In this document: in pieces, positions 1 through 8,391 of the stretch | Position numbering within the stretch: the first letter of the stretch is position 1 | Layout: each line of letters begins with the position of its first letter | NCBI RefSeq assembly: GCF_030544485.1 | Contig: NZ_CP130610.1 | Span: 3,162,001-3,226,000, forward strand | Origin: Halomonas sp. HAL1 | GTDB taxonomy: Bacteria > Pseudomonadota > Gammaproteobacteria > Pseudomonadales > Halomonadaceae | DNA: 64,000 nucleotides | Direction of reading: 5' to 3' | Position numbers and translations under genes: made by a program | Notes under the pieces: generated by a model | Told to the model about the DNA's origin: nothing | Databases searched by the model: none | The model's input: the letters and a program-made list of their open reading frames with translations, nothing else

Positions 1-947
1 GTGCCTTGCTCAAGCACTTGCCACACTTTCTCACCGACAATCACGCCGGAAAGCGGTTGGTAAGCACTGGTTAAGCCTTTGGCGATGGTGACCAGGTCAG
101 GCTTCATGTTGTAGTGATGGCTGCCGAAATCAGAACCGGTACGGCCAAAGCCACACACCACTTCATCGGCAATCAGCAGCACGTCATACTTCGCCAGCAC
201 GGCTTGGATGGCATCCCAGTAGCCTTCCGGCGGCGGTACGATACCGCCCGTACCCAGCACGGGCTCGCCGATAAAGGCGGCGACGGTATCCGGGCCTTCT
301 TCCAAAATCATCGCTTCGAGTTTCTCGGCGCAATAGGCAGAGAACTCAAGCTCGGTCATGCCGTGCTGCTCAGCGGCGCGCAGGTAATAGTGCGGAGCTT
401 CGGTATGGCGAATGGTGTCAATCGGCAGATCGAAGTGATCGTGGAACGCTTTCAGACCGGTCAGCGAGCCAGAGGCGATACCGGAACCGTGGTAACCACG
501 CATACGCGAGATGACCTTTTTCTTCAGCGGGCGACCCAGTACGTTATTGTAGTAGCGCACGATCTTGAGCTGGGTTTCGTTGGCGTCTGAACCGGACATG
601 CCATAGTAGACCTTGGACATGTTCATGCCAGCGATCTTCAGAATACGCTCGGAAAGCTCGATCTGCGGCTCGTTAGAGTGGCCTACGTAGGTATGGTAGT
701 AGGAGAGCTCTAGCGCTTGCTTGTAGATTGCCTCAGCGACTTCGGTGCGGCCATAGCCGATGTTGACGCAGTAAAGCCCGGCAAAGCCGTCGATAAATTC
801 ACGACCATCCTTATCCACGATGTTGATGCCTTTACCGCCGGTAATCACGCGGCCCGGCAGGTCGCCGTGGGCGAAATCACGCAGGTGGGTAGAGGCGTGG
901 AAAGTGACTTTACGATCGCGTTCGATCAAATCCTGATGCAAGCTCAT
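1..947 (-). CDS. doeD: Diaminobutyrate/aspartate aminotransferase family, DoeD-like (3' end off window)
   Basis: A class III PLP-dependent aminotransferase; 315 codons are present and the C-terminus lies left of base 1. In ectoine catabolism DoeD transfers the amino group of diaminobutyrate to give aspartate semialdehyde. Seen directly: the PLP-binding lysine (about residue 290) in the motif TIAKGLTSAYQPLSG and a metal/cofactor-side motif LLIADEVVCGFGRTG. The start MSLHQDLIERD is the first ATG after doeC. The gene lies 71 bp downstream of doeC on the same strand, so the two are probably cotranscribed. The family also contains omega-amino acid:pyruvate transaminases, so the substrate is inferred mainly from the doe neighbourhood. 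Confidence 0.8.
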   Translation of the reverse strand, partial: MSLHQDLIERDRKVTFHASTHLRDFAHGDLPGRVITGGKGINIVDKDGREFIDGFAGLYCVNIGYGRTEVAEAIYKQALELSYYHTYVGHSNEPQIELSERILKIAGMNMSKVYYGMSGSDANETQLKIVRYYNNVLGRPLKKKVISRMRGYHGSGIASGSLTGLKAFHDHFDLPIDTIRHTEAPHYYLRAAEQHGMTELEFSAYCAEKLEAMILEEGPDTVAAFIGEPVLGTGGIVPPPEGYWDAIQAVLAKYDVLLIADEVVCGFGRTGSDFGSHHYNMKPDLVTIAKGLTSAYQPLSGVIVGEKVWQVLEQG

Positions 948-1018
948 AGCGTTCTCTCTGTACGGTAAACCTCCCCGCATTGCGGGGAGGATGTTTTAAA
1001 TTATTGTCAACTTGGCGA

Positions 1019-2515
1019 TTAGCTGCCTGAGACTGAACCCAGCGCACCCAGGCAGTAATATTTCGTTTCCAGATATTCATCAATACCGGTGGCGCCACCT
1101 TCACGGCCAAGGCCGGACTGCTTCACGCCGCCAAAGGGTACCGGCGGGCCGGTCATTTTGACGGAGTTAACGCTGACCATGCCGTATTCCAGTGCGCGCA
1201 TCAGCTTCCAGATACGGCGGATATCGTGGGTGTAGATGTACGCGGCCAAGCCGTACTCGGTGTCGTTGGCCATTTCGATCACTTCGTCATCGGTGCTGTA
1301 AGCGGTAATCCCGGCTACCGGAGCGAAGTTCTCTTCCCGCCATACCTTCATTTTTGGCGTTACGCCGGTCAGCATCACCGGCATAAAGAAGTTCTCACCG
1401 GGCGCCTGGCTTTGGTCTCCGCCAATCATCTTGGCGCCTTTGGAAATGGCGTCATCGACAATAGCCGCCGCTTTTTCCACCGCCTGACGGTGAATCAGCG
1501 GGCCCAGGTCAATTTCACCCTGAAGGCCATTCCCCACGGTGAGTGCCGCCATGCGCTCGGCGAACTGCTCGACGAACTCATCATGAATGGATTCGTGTAC
1601 CAAAATTCGGTTGGCGGCTAGGCAGTCCTGCCCGGCGGTTTGGAACTTGGCATCGACTGCTGCGTAGGCGGCCTGCTTCGGGTCCATATCCGGCCCAACG
1701 ATAAACGGCGCGTTGCCACCCAACTCCAAAGAGAGTCGCTTAACGGTATTAGCACTCTGCTCGATCAGCAAGCGGCCCACGCGGGTGGAGCCGGTGAAGG
1801 AGAGCGCACGAATACGCGACTCGCCGCAAAGAATTTTTGAGACTTCCGCCGGGTCGCCCAGCACGACGTTGAAAATCCCTGCCGGAATCCCTGCCCGCTC
1901 GGCAAGCTCCGCCAGCGCCAGCGCCGAGAATGGCGTTTCGTTGGCAGGCTTCACAATCACCGGGCAACCCGCTGCCAGTGCTGCGGCGGCCTTGCGGGTG
2001 ATCATCGCCAGCGGGAAGTTCCACGGCGTAATCATCGCGGCAATGCCGACCGGCTCTTTAATGGTGCCGAGTGACGCATTCGGGATATGACTGGGAATAG
2101 TTTCGCCGTAGGTACGCTTGCCCTCTTCCGCGAACCAGCGTACGAAGCTGGCACCGTACTCGACTTCGCCACGAGCATCGGGCAGTGGCTTGCCCTGCTC
2201 CAGCGTCATGATGGTGGCGAGGTCTTCACGGTTGGCTTGAATCAGGTCGTACCAGGCCAGCAAACGCTCGCAGCGTTCATCAGCGCGCAGTGCCCGCCAG
2301 TGTACAAACGCCGCCTCTGCAGCATCCACAGCGGCAGTGATCTGCTCGGCTTCCAGCAACGGGATATGGCCAATGGCTTCATTGGTGGCGGGGTCATAAA
2401 CCGCTTCTTCGCGACCGCCTTCCCCATGGGTCCATTTACCGTTCACGTAGGCGTACTGCCGAAACAGACGCGGATCTTCCAGGCGCTTGGCAAGCGTGGT
2501 CGATAGTGTGGTCAT
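1019..2515 (-). CDS. doeC: Aldehyde dehydrogenase, aspartate-semialdehyde type (DoeC)
   Basis: NAD(P)-dependent aldehyde dehydrogenase of 498 residues, related to succinate-semialdehyde dehydrogenase (GabD). In the doe pathway it oxidises aspartate semialdehyde to aspartate. Visible motifs are the Rossmann-region ITPWNFPLAM, the catalytic glutamate in SLELGGNAP (about residue 264) and the catalytic cysteine in AGQDCLAANR (about residue 298), with the usual 34-residue spacing. The start at 2515 was chosen because a GGGAGG ribosome site sits six bases upstream; the longer frame up to 2581 has no such site. It precedes doeD and is separated from doeX by the interrupted diguanylate cyclase gene. 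A gabD role cannot be excluded by sequence alone. Confidence 0.82.
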   Translation of the reverse strand: MTTLSTTLAKRLEDPRLFRQYAYVNGKWTHGEGGREEAVYDPATNEAIGHIPLLEAEQITAAVDAAEAAFVHWRALRADERCERLLAWYDLIQANREDLATIMTLEQGKPLPDARGEVEYGASFVRWFAEEGKRTYGETIPSHIPNASLGTIKEPVGIAAMITPWNFPLAMITRKAAAALAAGCPVIVKPANETPFSALALAELAERAGIPAGIFNVVLGDPAEVSKILCGESRIRALSFTGSTRVGRLLIEQSANTVKRLSLELGGNAPFIVGPDMDPKQAAYAAVDAKFQTAGQDCLAANRILVHESIHDEFVEQFAERMAALTVGNGLQGEIDLGPLIHRQAVEKAAAIVDDAISKGAKMIGGDQSQAPGENFFMPVMLTGVTPKMKVWREENFAPVAGITAYSTDDEVIEMANDTEYGLAAYIYTHDIRRIWKLMRALEYGMVSVNSVKMTGPPVPFGGVKQSGLGREGGATGIDEYLETKYYCLGALGSVSGS

Positions 2516-2910
2516 GGAAACCTCCCTCAAATGCAGTCTGGCTAACCGAGCGCTGCAATAACTGTGTGGCATTGTCAGCAAGCGCTCATTAGCCTTGCCA
2601 TCGAATGCACATAGGTTAACGGAGAGGCACCACGAAGTGTTTTTGAAAACCGAGGCTTATCACGCAACTTTTTTTGTCAGAGGGCATTTGGCAGTGGTTT
2701 TTTTTGGTGCAGCATTCATTTAACGCTTTGTGACGACAGCGCGCCTCGGACAGAAAAATTAAACAATTGTTGCGAATAAATATTTCAGCCCCACACAGGT
2801 AATTTCTCGGTTAAGCTTGGTTTCTCTTTATTAAAATTAGCCAGCAAGCTATAGCAGTGTGATGGAGTCATTGTTTGTAAAACTGTTTGAAGAACTTTGA
2901 GAGGGTGTCC
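2516..2910. other. Intergenic region between doeC and the diguanylate cyclase gene
   Basis: About 395 bp between two divergent genes. It must hold the promoter of the doeC-doeD unit and that of the interrupted cyclase gene. It contains T-rich runs near 2668-2705 and an AT-rich stretch at 2755-2850, but I see no convincing -35/-10 pair, no sigma-54 box and no coding potential on either strand. Confidence 0.6.
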
Positions 2911-3169
2911 GTGTTTCGACTTTCTTATTACCAGCAGCTCTCACAATGTATCGGCACCATGTCGGTACGGCATAAGTACGATATCGACCGCCACGATGTG
3001 CGTCTTCGGTCACTGCATTTGCACACTTCACTACTGGCACTGTTCTATTTTTCTTACACGCTGGTCGATATTTTCTTGCTACCCGATGTCGCTATCCGCT
3101 CGTTGTTACTGCGCACCCTCATCGTTGGCCCGCCCACTATCATGCTCTTTGCTTATTTCAAGCGCCCTG

Positions 3170-3173
3170 TTTC
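3170..3173. repeat. Target-site duplication, left copy (TTTC)
   Basis: TTTC directly before the left inverted repeat; the partner copy is at 4374-4377. The pair defines the insertion point within the cyclase coding sequence. Confidence 0.85.
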
Positions 3174-3215
3174 GGTAATCCCCCCATTTATAACCGAAGC
3201 GATAAGTAGAGTTGG

Positions 3216-4043
3216 TTAGGCCGCCATGGCCACCTTCTGTTTCGGTGTTATCCCACCCAATGCCATGTTCGGTCGCTCGTGGTTGTACGTCCAGAGCCAG
3301 CGTGTGGCAAAATCCTGTACTTCAGCGATCGAGTCGAAAAGATAATGGCTCAACCAATCATAACGGACTGTTCGGTTGTAGCGTTCAACATAAGCATTCT
3401 GCTGCGGATTCCCCGGCTGGATATATCGAAGTTCAATGCCTTCCTGCCTTGCCCAGGTAACGAGCTTACCGCTGATGTATTCCGGGCCGTTGTCACAGCG
3501 AATGGCTTTTGGCTTGCCGCGCCATTCGATCAACTGCGTGAGAGAGCGTATTACGCGCTCTGCCGGCAGCGAGAAGTCTGCATCGATGATCAGACCTTCC
3601 CGGTTGTAGTCATCGAGCACGTTGAACAATCGATACGTTCGGCCGTCTGCCAACTGGTCGTGCATGAAGTCCATAGACCAACAGCCGTTCAGAACCTGCG
3701 GTACCGACAAGGGTTCCGGCTTTTTCCGCACCAGTCGCTTCTTGGGCTTGATCCGCAGGTTAAGCTCCAGCTCCCGGTAAATCCGGTAGATGCGCTTATG
3801 GTTCCAGCCGAAGCCCTTCACGTTGCGCAGATACAGGTAACACAGCCCAAACCCCCAGTTACGCTGGTTATGGGTTAAACGCACCAGCCAGTCGGCAATC
3901 ACCGCGTTCTCATGGCTCAGCTTTGCCCGGTAGCGATAACAGGTCTCACTGATACCAAAGGCCACACAGGCCAGCCGTACACTGCAGCGATCGGCATCAA
4001 CTGCATTTTTTGCCATCTCTCGGCGTTGAGATGGCTTTACCAC
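3216..4043 (-). CDS. IS3-family transposase OrfB (DDE integrase domain)
   Basis: 275 residues with an rve-type integrase core. The three acidic residues are visible in [19 protein letters not shown] and [16 protein letters not shown]. The N-terminal part ([20 protein letters not shown]) is typical of IS407-group OrfB. It starts with a GTG that overlaps the end of orfA by 7 bases, the arrangement from which IS3 elements make an OrfAB fusion by -1 frameshifting. No internal stop or frameshift is seen. Confidence 0.92.
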   Translation of the reverse strand: MVKPSQRREMAKNAVDADRCSVRLACVAFGISETCYRYRAKLSHENAVIADWLVRLTHNQRNWGFGLCYLYLRNVKGFGWNHKRIYRIYRELELNLRIKPKKRLVRKKPEPLSVPQVLNGCWSMDFMHDQLADGRTYRLFNVLDDYNREGLIIDADFSLPAERVIRSLTQLIEWRGKPKAIRCDNGPEYISGKLVTWARQEGIELRYIQPGNPQQNAYVERYNRTVRYDWLSHYLFDSIAEVQDFATRWLWTYNHERPNMALGGITPKQKVAMAA

Positions 4044-4303
4044 TTTCCCTCAAGGGCCTCCTGGCGAAGCTCGGATTTCAAGCGCTCTTCGGCGTACATC
4101 TTCTTGAGTCGACGGTTTTCGTCTTCCAGGTCCTTGAGGCGCTTCATCATGGACGCGTCCATACCGCCATACTTCGAACGCCATTTATAAAACGTGGCAC
4201 TGCTCATACCGTGCTCGCGGCAAAGTTCAGGAACCGGCACGCCAGATTCGGCTTGCTTCAGAATCGCCATGATCTGGCTGTCGGTAAAACGTGATTTTCG
4301 CAT
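4037..4303 (-). CDS. IS3-family transposase OrfA (helix-turn-helix)
   Basis: 88 residues. It begins [19 protein letters not shown] and contains [19 protein letters not shown], the helix-turn-helix plus leucine-zipper pattern of IS407-type OrfA proteins. It binds the terminal repeats and is made alone or fused to OrfB by frameshifting in the 7-base overlap near 4037-4043. Its start codon is 70 bp from the right end of the element. Confidence 0.92.
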   Translation of the reverse strand: MRKSRFTDSQIMAILKQAESGVPVPELCREHGMSSATFYKWRSKYGGMDASMMKRLKDLEDENRRLKKMYAEERLKSELRQEALEGKW

Positions 4304-4373
4304 GTGGAATCTCCTGTCTGTTCAGAGTACAAAATTCCACTTATCACCGCGATTATTTTTCGGGGGGATTACC

Positions 4374-4377
4374 TTTC
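4374..4377. repeat. Target-site duplication, right copy (TTTC)
   Basis: TTTC directly after the right inverted repeat, matching 3170-3173. Removing one copy with the element restores the cyclase frame. Confidence 0.85.
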
Positions 4378-5352
4378 TATACGCCGAAAAGAGCTGGCGG
4401 CCGTGTTGGTGGTATGCATTGCTACCGTGGTTTGGTGTGCCGTACTGCTTGGTTCCGAGAATCCGCACGTCTTGGGCTACTTTTACGCGGGGCTGGTGTT
4501 TCTTATGGTGTTAACCATTGTCCTCATGCCGGCTTTTGAATACAGCTTCTACGGCTCACTGTTTGTCTTCGCGTGCCTGTATGCCACGATAGGTTTTTTA
4601 GCTGGGGCCGACAGCAGCTATGTAGTGAACCATTTGGCGCTTAGTGTCCCTGTGCTGGTATTAACGTTATTAGCCAATTACCGTTTTTGTGCAGAGTCCC
4701 TGCGGCTCTACTTGGAAAAGGTGAGTGTCGAAACGCTGCGCGAAGAGCTAGCCGCACGCAATGCCGAGCTTGAAAGAATTTCCCATGTGGATCCGTTAAC
4801 AGGGCTTGCCAATCGTCGAGCTCTCGACCGCCACGCCGCAGAGCTTCAGCAACAGCCCCCCAGGCAAAGCTACATTGCAGTTATTATTGTCGATGTGGAC
4901 TATTTCAAAACCTTTAACGACTACTATGGCCACTCCGAAGGGGATCGCTGTCTGCGCGCCGTTGCCAGCGCGATTCGCACCGCCTGCGACGCGGATGATA
5001 TCGTGTGCCGTTTTGGGGGCGAAGAGTTCCTAATTTTACGTTCAGAATATAGCCCAAGACCGCGCTGCGCCCTTGCTCTAGCGGAAAACATTCGCCATCA
5101 AGTCGCCAATTTGGCTATTCCCCATCAGACCACCCAGGAGGGTAAAGTAACTGTAAGCGTAGGGGTATGTACCGGGCCATTCGACCCTGAAACAGAACTC
5201 GAAAGCTTGATAAAAGCGGCCGATATTGCGCTTTATGAAGCCAAACGCGAGGGGCGCAACCGGGTGCGCTTCGGCTCATATGCGACGGGTAGCGCCCTTC
5301 CTCAGTTTCCGGTTTATCTCTTTAATGCAGTTAACGCGAAGTAGCTTGCCGC

Positions 5353-5823
5353 CTAAACCTCGGTATCAATACCGATCGGCACACGCTTGACGGTTTTGGT
5401 GACGATATAGGTGAAGTAGCGCTCGATACCGGCTTCGGACACCAGCCACTTATCCATCAGGCGCTGGTAGCTATCGATCGTACGCGCTTCAAACTTCACC
5501 AGATAATCGACGCCGCCCCCCACTGCCACGCACTCGGTGACTTCGGGAGTTTGCATCACTAATGCCTCAAAACGAGAGAAGCTTTCGGCATTGTGTTGCT
5601 TAAGTTCGATCTGCACCCAGACGGGATTGCGCGGCACCAGCACGTCTGCATTGATACGTGCGGTGTAGCCTTCGATAACACCGGCCTTTTCCAGGCGCTT
5701 TACCCGCTCCCAGCAGGGGCTGACCGATAGGTTGATCGCCTCGGCCAGCTTAGATTTAGTGATCCGCCCATCGCGGGAGAGGATATCGAGGATTTTCAGA
5801 TCGTAACGGTCAAGTTTCATCAT
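5353..5823 (-). CDS. doeX: Lrp/AsnC-family regulator of ectoine degradation (DoeX)
   Basis: 156 residues: an N-terminal winged helix-turn-helix (LDRYDLKILDILSRDGR, then KLAEAINLSVSPCWERVKRL) followed by a RAM/ligand-binding domain (residues about 70-145). DoeX in Halomonas elongata binds upstream of doeA and responds to ectoine-derived diaminobutyrates; that role is inferred here from position and family. It lies 8 bp downstream of doeB on the same strand, and a GGAGG near the doeB stop can serve it. Its 3' end faces the end of the interrupted cyclase gene 8 bp away. Confidence 0.85.
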   Translation of the reverse strand: MMKLDRYDLKILDILSRDGRITKSKLAEAINLSVSPCWERVKRLEKAGVIEGYTARINADVLVPRNPVWVQIELKQHNAESFSRFEALVMQTPEVTECVAVGGGVDYLVKFEARTIDSYQRLMDKWLVSEAGIERYFTYIVTKTVKRVPIGIDTEV

Positions 5824-5831
5824 GCCGGGGG

Positions 5832-6863
5832 TTACGCCTCCAGGCGTTCGACAACATCGGCAATCACCGCCAGGGTGTCCCCCATATTGATGAGCGAGGG
5901 CGCACGGCGAGCCATTAAGATGCCATCGCGCTCGGCTTTGTAGGCCACTGGTGCAGTGCCACTGCGAGTCATGTCATACACATAGGCAATCGTCTGGCCT
6001 TTTTTCACCTCGTCGCCCAGCGCCACCAGCAGCTCCAACACGCCGGAGTGCTGACTCTGCACATAGCAGCTAGCGTCGGGCATATCGAGATACATCTGCC
6101 CGCCTGCGGGCATTTCGACTTCGCCTTTGACTAGCCCGTAGTGAATCAGGAAATTGCGCACGCCGCGTTCGGCAATCGCAATGCTCAGGGGCGTCGACGT
6201 GCCGCCGCCGCCAAGCTCTGTGGCCACAAACACTTTGCCCTGGCGCTCGCAGGCGGTATCGAAGAGCTTTTCCGCATCCAGCTCAAACATCACCATGGCG
6301 TAGGGGGCGCCGAACGCTTTGGCGCCTTCCAGAGCGGACTGCTGCTGCGCTTTGTTATCCAGTACGTGAGACGCACCAAACGGCAGAATATCCAGCGTAC
6401 GGCCGCCAGAGTGCAGATCAAGTACCACATCACTCATCGGCACCAGCACACGGGTAAAATAGTCGGCAATCTGCGGCGTGACACTGCCGTTAGGGTCGCC
6501 GGGGAAACTGCGGTTGAGGTTGCCCTTATCCATCGGCGAAGTGCGCTTGCCCGCCATAACGGCTGGGGTGTTCATGCATGGGACGATAATCACCCGCCCT
6601 GTCACGTCTTCCGCTTTAAGCGTCGAAGAGAGCTTCAGCAGCGAGGTGATGCCTTCGTACTCATCGCCGTGGTTGCCGCCGGTCAGCAGCGCCGTGGGGC
6701 CGTCGCCGTTCTTGACCACGGTCACCGGAATCATCACCGCGCCCCAGGCGGATTCGTCTGTAGAGATGGGCAGTTTTAAAAAGCCGTGCTGCACGCCATC
6801 GGCATCAAAATCAACGGTGGCGGAAATGGGGCTTGGCCGCAATTGGTTCGCTTGATCAGTCAT
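5832..6863 (-). CDS. doeB: N-alpha-acetyl-L-2,4-diaminobutyrate deacetylase (DoeB)
   Basis: 343 residues, zinc-dependent AstE/AspA (M14-like) family. DoeB removes acetate from N-alpha-acetyl-diaminobutyrate, the product of ectoine hydrolysis. The zinc ligands can be read as His65 and Glu68 in GGNHGDEYEG and His151 in VVLDLHSGG. The C-terminal part (residues about 260-340) resembles the beta-barrel of this family. An AGGAAT site precedes the ATG. It sits 24 bp downstream of doeA and 8 bp before doeX. Confidence 0.9.
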   Translation of the reverse strand: MTDQANQLRPSPISATVDFDADGVQHGFLKLPISTDESAWGAVMIPVTVVKNGDGPTALLTGGNHGDEYEGITSLLKLSSTLKAEDVTGRVIIVPCMNTPAVMAGKRTSPMDKGNLNRSFPGDPNGSVTPQIADYFTRVLVPMSDVVLDLHSGGRTLDILPFGASHVLDNKAQQQSALEGAKAFGAPYAMVMFELDAEKLFDTACERQGKVFVATELGGGGTSTPLSIAIAERGVRNFLIHYGLVKGEVEMPAGGQMYLDMPDASCYVQSQHSGVLELLVALGDEVKKGQTIAYVYDMTRSGTAPVAYKAERDGILMARRAPSLINMGDTLAVIADVVERLEA

Positions 6864-6887
6864 TGGATATTCCTTTTTTACAAACCA

Positions 6888-8087
6888 CTACTTAACAAAC
6901 AGCTGGCGCGGAAAATTGGCCAGGGTTTCGCAGCCGTCTTCGGTAATCAAAATGCTTTCGGTAATTTCCAGGCCCCAGTCATCTTCCCAGAGCCCCGGCA
7001 TAAAGTGGAACGTCATGCCCGGCTGCAGAATGGTTTCATCCGAGGGGCGAAGGCTCATGGTGCGCTCACCCCAATCAGGCGGGTACGAAATACCGATCGG
7101 GTAACCACAGCGGGCGCCGCCACGGTCAAAACCGTATTTATCCATTGCCGCGCCCAGCGCCATGGCAATATCCGCCGTGCGGTTGCCAGGTTTGGCTACT
7201 GCCAAGCCGTTTTCAATGCCTTCCAGAAGGGCGGATTCCGCGCGAATAAAATCCATTGGCGGTGTGCCCAGAAACACGGTGCGCGACATCGGCGCATGAT
7301 AGCGCTTGAACACCCCGGCAATCTCAAAGAAAGTACCTTCACCTTTGCGAAACGGCGTGTCGTCCCAGGTCAGGTGCGGTGCGGCGGCGTCTTTTCCTGT
7401 AGGCAGCATGGGCACGATGGCAGGATAATCGCCGCCAAATACTTTGCCGTTCTCATCCACAAAGCCTTCGATGCCAACGCGGTAAATTTCCGACACCAAC
7501 TTGCTCTTCGGCAAGCCTGGCTCAATCACTTCCAGAATACGCGTATGCATGCCCTCCACGATCTTGGCGGCAATGCGCATATAGGCCACTTCCTGAGGCG
7601 ATTTGATCGCCCGACACCAATTGACCAACGCATTTGCATCCATAAAGCGCGCATGGGGCAGCTCTTTCAGCAGGCTCAGATAGGCCTTGGCGGAGAAGTA
7701 GTAGTTATCCATCTCCATACCCACGACACCTAAATGCCAGCCGCGATCAGGCATGATCGACTGCGCCAGATACTCCATCGGGTGCATATCCGGATTCTGC
7801 ACATAGTAATCCGGGTAGTAGGTAATGTTGTCGGGATCAATCCAGCAGGTGCGCAGGGCACCGTTGGCATCCATGCGCCGCCCGAACCATACCGGCTCGC
7901 CTTCAAGGCCCACCAGGACACACTGATGAACATAAAACGACCAACCGTCGTAGCCGGTTAGCCAAGCCATATTGGAAGGGTCACTGACGATTAATACGTC
8001 AATGCCACGACTGGCCATTTCAGTACGCACTTTCCACAAGCGGGTAGCGTACTCTTCGCGTGTGAAAGGTAGGGAAACCTGAGTCAT
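6888..8087 (-). CDS. doeA: Ectoine hydrolase (DoeA), M24 peptidase fold
   Basis: 399 residues with a creatinase-type N-terminal domain and a C-terminal M24 'pita-bread' domain. DoeA opens the ectoine ring to N-acetylated diaminobutyrate, the committed step of ectoine use as carbon and nitrogen source. The start at 8087 (MTQVSLPFTREEYA) is preferred to an ATG 15 bases upstream because it gives the usual family length and follows a GGCGAG site. Typical segments are PSNMAWLTGYDGWSFY near the N-terminus and TFHFMPGLWEDDWGLEITE near the C-terminus. It is first of a doeA-doeB-doeX unit. Identification is strong because the three genes occur together in the order known from H. elongata. Confidence 0.92.
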   Translation of the reverse strand: MTQVSLPFTREEYATRLWKVRTEMASRGIDVLIVSDPSNMAWLTGYDGWSFYVHQCVLVGLEGEPVWFGRRMDANGALRTCWIDPDNITYYPDYYVQNPDMHPMEYLAQSIMPDRGWHLGVVGMEMDNYYFSAKAYLSLLKELPHARFMDANALVNWCRAIKSPQEVAYMRIAAKIVEGMHTRILEVIEPGLPKSKLVSEIYRVGIEGFVDENGKVFGGDYPAIVPMLPTGKDAAAPHLTWDDTPFRKGEGTFFEIAGVFKRYHAPMSRTVFLGTPPMDFIRAESALLEGIENGLAVAKPGNRTADIAMALGAAMDKYGFDRGGARCGYPIGISYPPDWGERTMSLRPSDETILQPGMTFHFMPGLWEDDWGLEITESILITEDGCETLANFPRQLFVK

Positions 8088-8391
8088 CGGGCAACTCGCC
8101 ATTAAGGATCACCAAGAACCAACGCGCTGCCTACTGTTAGGCATACAACGCTGGGCCACAGGATCGACCTGGCCACCACCGATCAGGCGTCGGGGTTGCA
8201 TCTGCTGCGGTTGCAGCAGGCCCGCCAATGTCGTCTTAAGGCGATACTAGCACCGACCCTTGGTTAGCGGTCAAAGGCTTTATGACAAAAAGTGCATAGA
8301 ACATCATTATTTAGGTTGAGCGAGCTTGCAACAGCCCCCATCGCTCACCATGATAACGACAGTGAAGGCACTTTTAACGAGAGGAGGCGAG
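8088..8391. other. Divergent intergenic region between doeA and ghrA
   Basis: About 300 bp between two genes reading outward. It holds a perfect 7-bp hairpin (CTGCTGC at 8202-8208 with GCAGCAG at 8213-8219) with no following T-run, and a weak candidate promoter for doeA. A DoeX binding site would be expected here, but I cannot delimit one by eye. Confidence 0.5.
8244..8274 (-). promoter_or_regulatory. Candidate promoter for doeA
   Basis: Reading the minus strand, TTGACC (8274-8269) and TAGTAT (8249-8244) stand 19 bp apart, slightly longer than the ideal 17. It would give a leader of about 150 nt containing the 8202-8219 hairpin. Weak call. Confidence 0.3.

Larger units (their letters stand above)
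3174..4373 (-). mobile_element. IS3-family (IS407-type) insertion sequence, intact, 1,200 bp
   Basis: The element begins GGTAATCCCCCC and ends with its exact reverse complement. Beyond these 12 bases the terminal inverted repeats continue imperfectly for about 40 bp (a shared GATAAGT block). It is flanked by a direct repeat TTTC at 3170-3173 and 4374-4377, a 4-bp target duplication as expected for the IS407 group. It carries orfA and orfB in overlapping frames, both uninterrupted and with the DDE residues present, so it may still be mobile. Confidence 0.93.
2887..5344 (+). pseudogene. Membrane diguanylate cyclase gene interrupted by an IS element
   Basis: Two halves of one gene flank the insertion at 3174-4373. 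The 5' part gives about 96 residues with two membrane segments. The 3' part (from 4378) gives about four more membrane segments, a short coiled coil and a GGDEF domain with the active-site variant FGGEEF and the lead-in motif DPLTGLANRRALDRH. Removing the element plus one TTTC target copy joins FKRPVS to IRRKELAAV in frame and restores one protein of about 417 residues. The start is either TTG 2887 or, better supported by a GAGGG site, GTG 2911. The catalytic domain is intact and could still be made from a start inside the element (for example GTG 4304), so residual c-di-GMP synthesis is possible. The full-length membrane sensor is lost. The gene is convergent with doeX. Confidence 0.88.

Noticed and set aside
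6141..7733. Long plus-strand frames opposite doeB and doeA
   Set aside because: They are antisense shadows of well-identified genes in high-GC DNA and have no ribosome sites or family features.
8202..8219. Perfect 7-bp hairpin CTGCTGC/GCAGCAG between doeA and ghrA
   Set aside because: It is not followed by a T run on either strand and lies between divergent genes, so it is not a terminator; an operator role is unproven.
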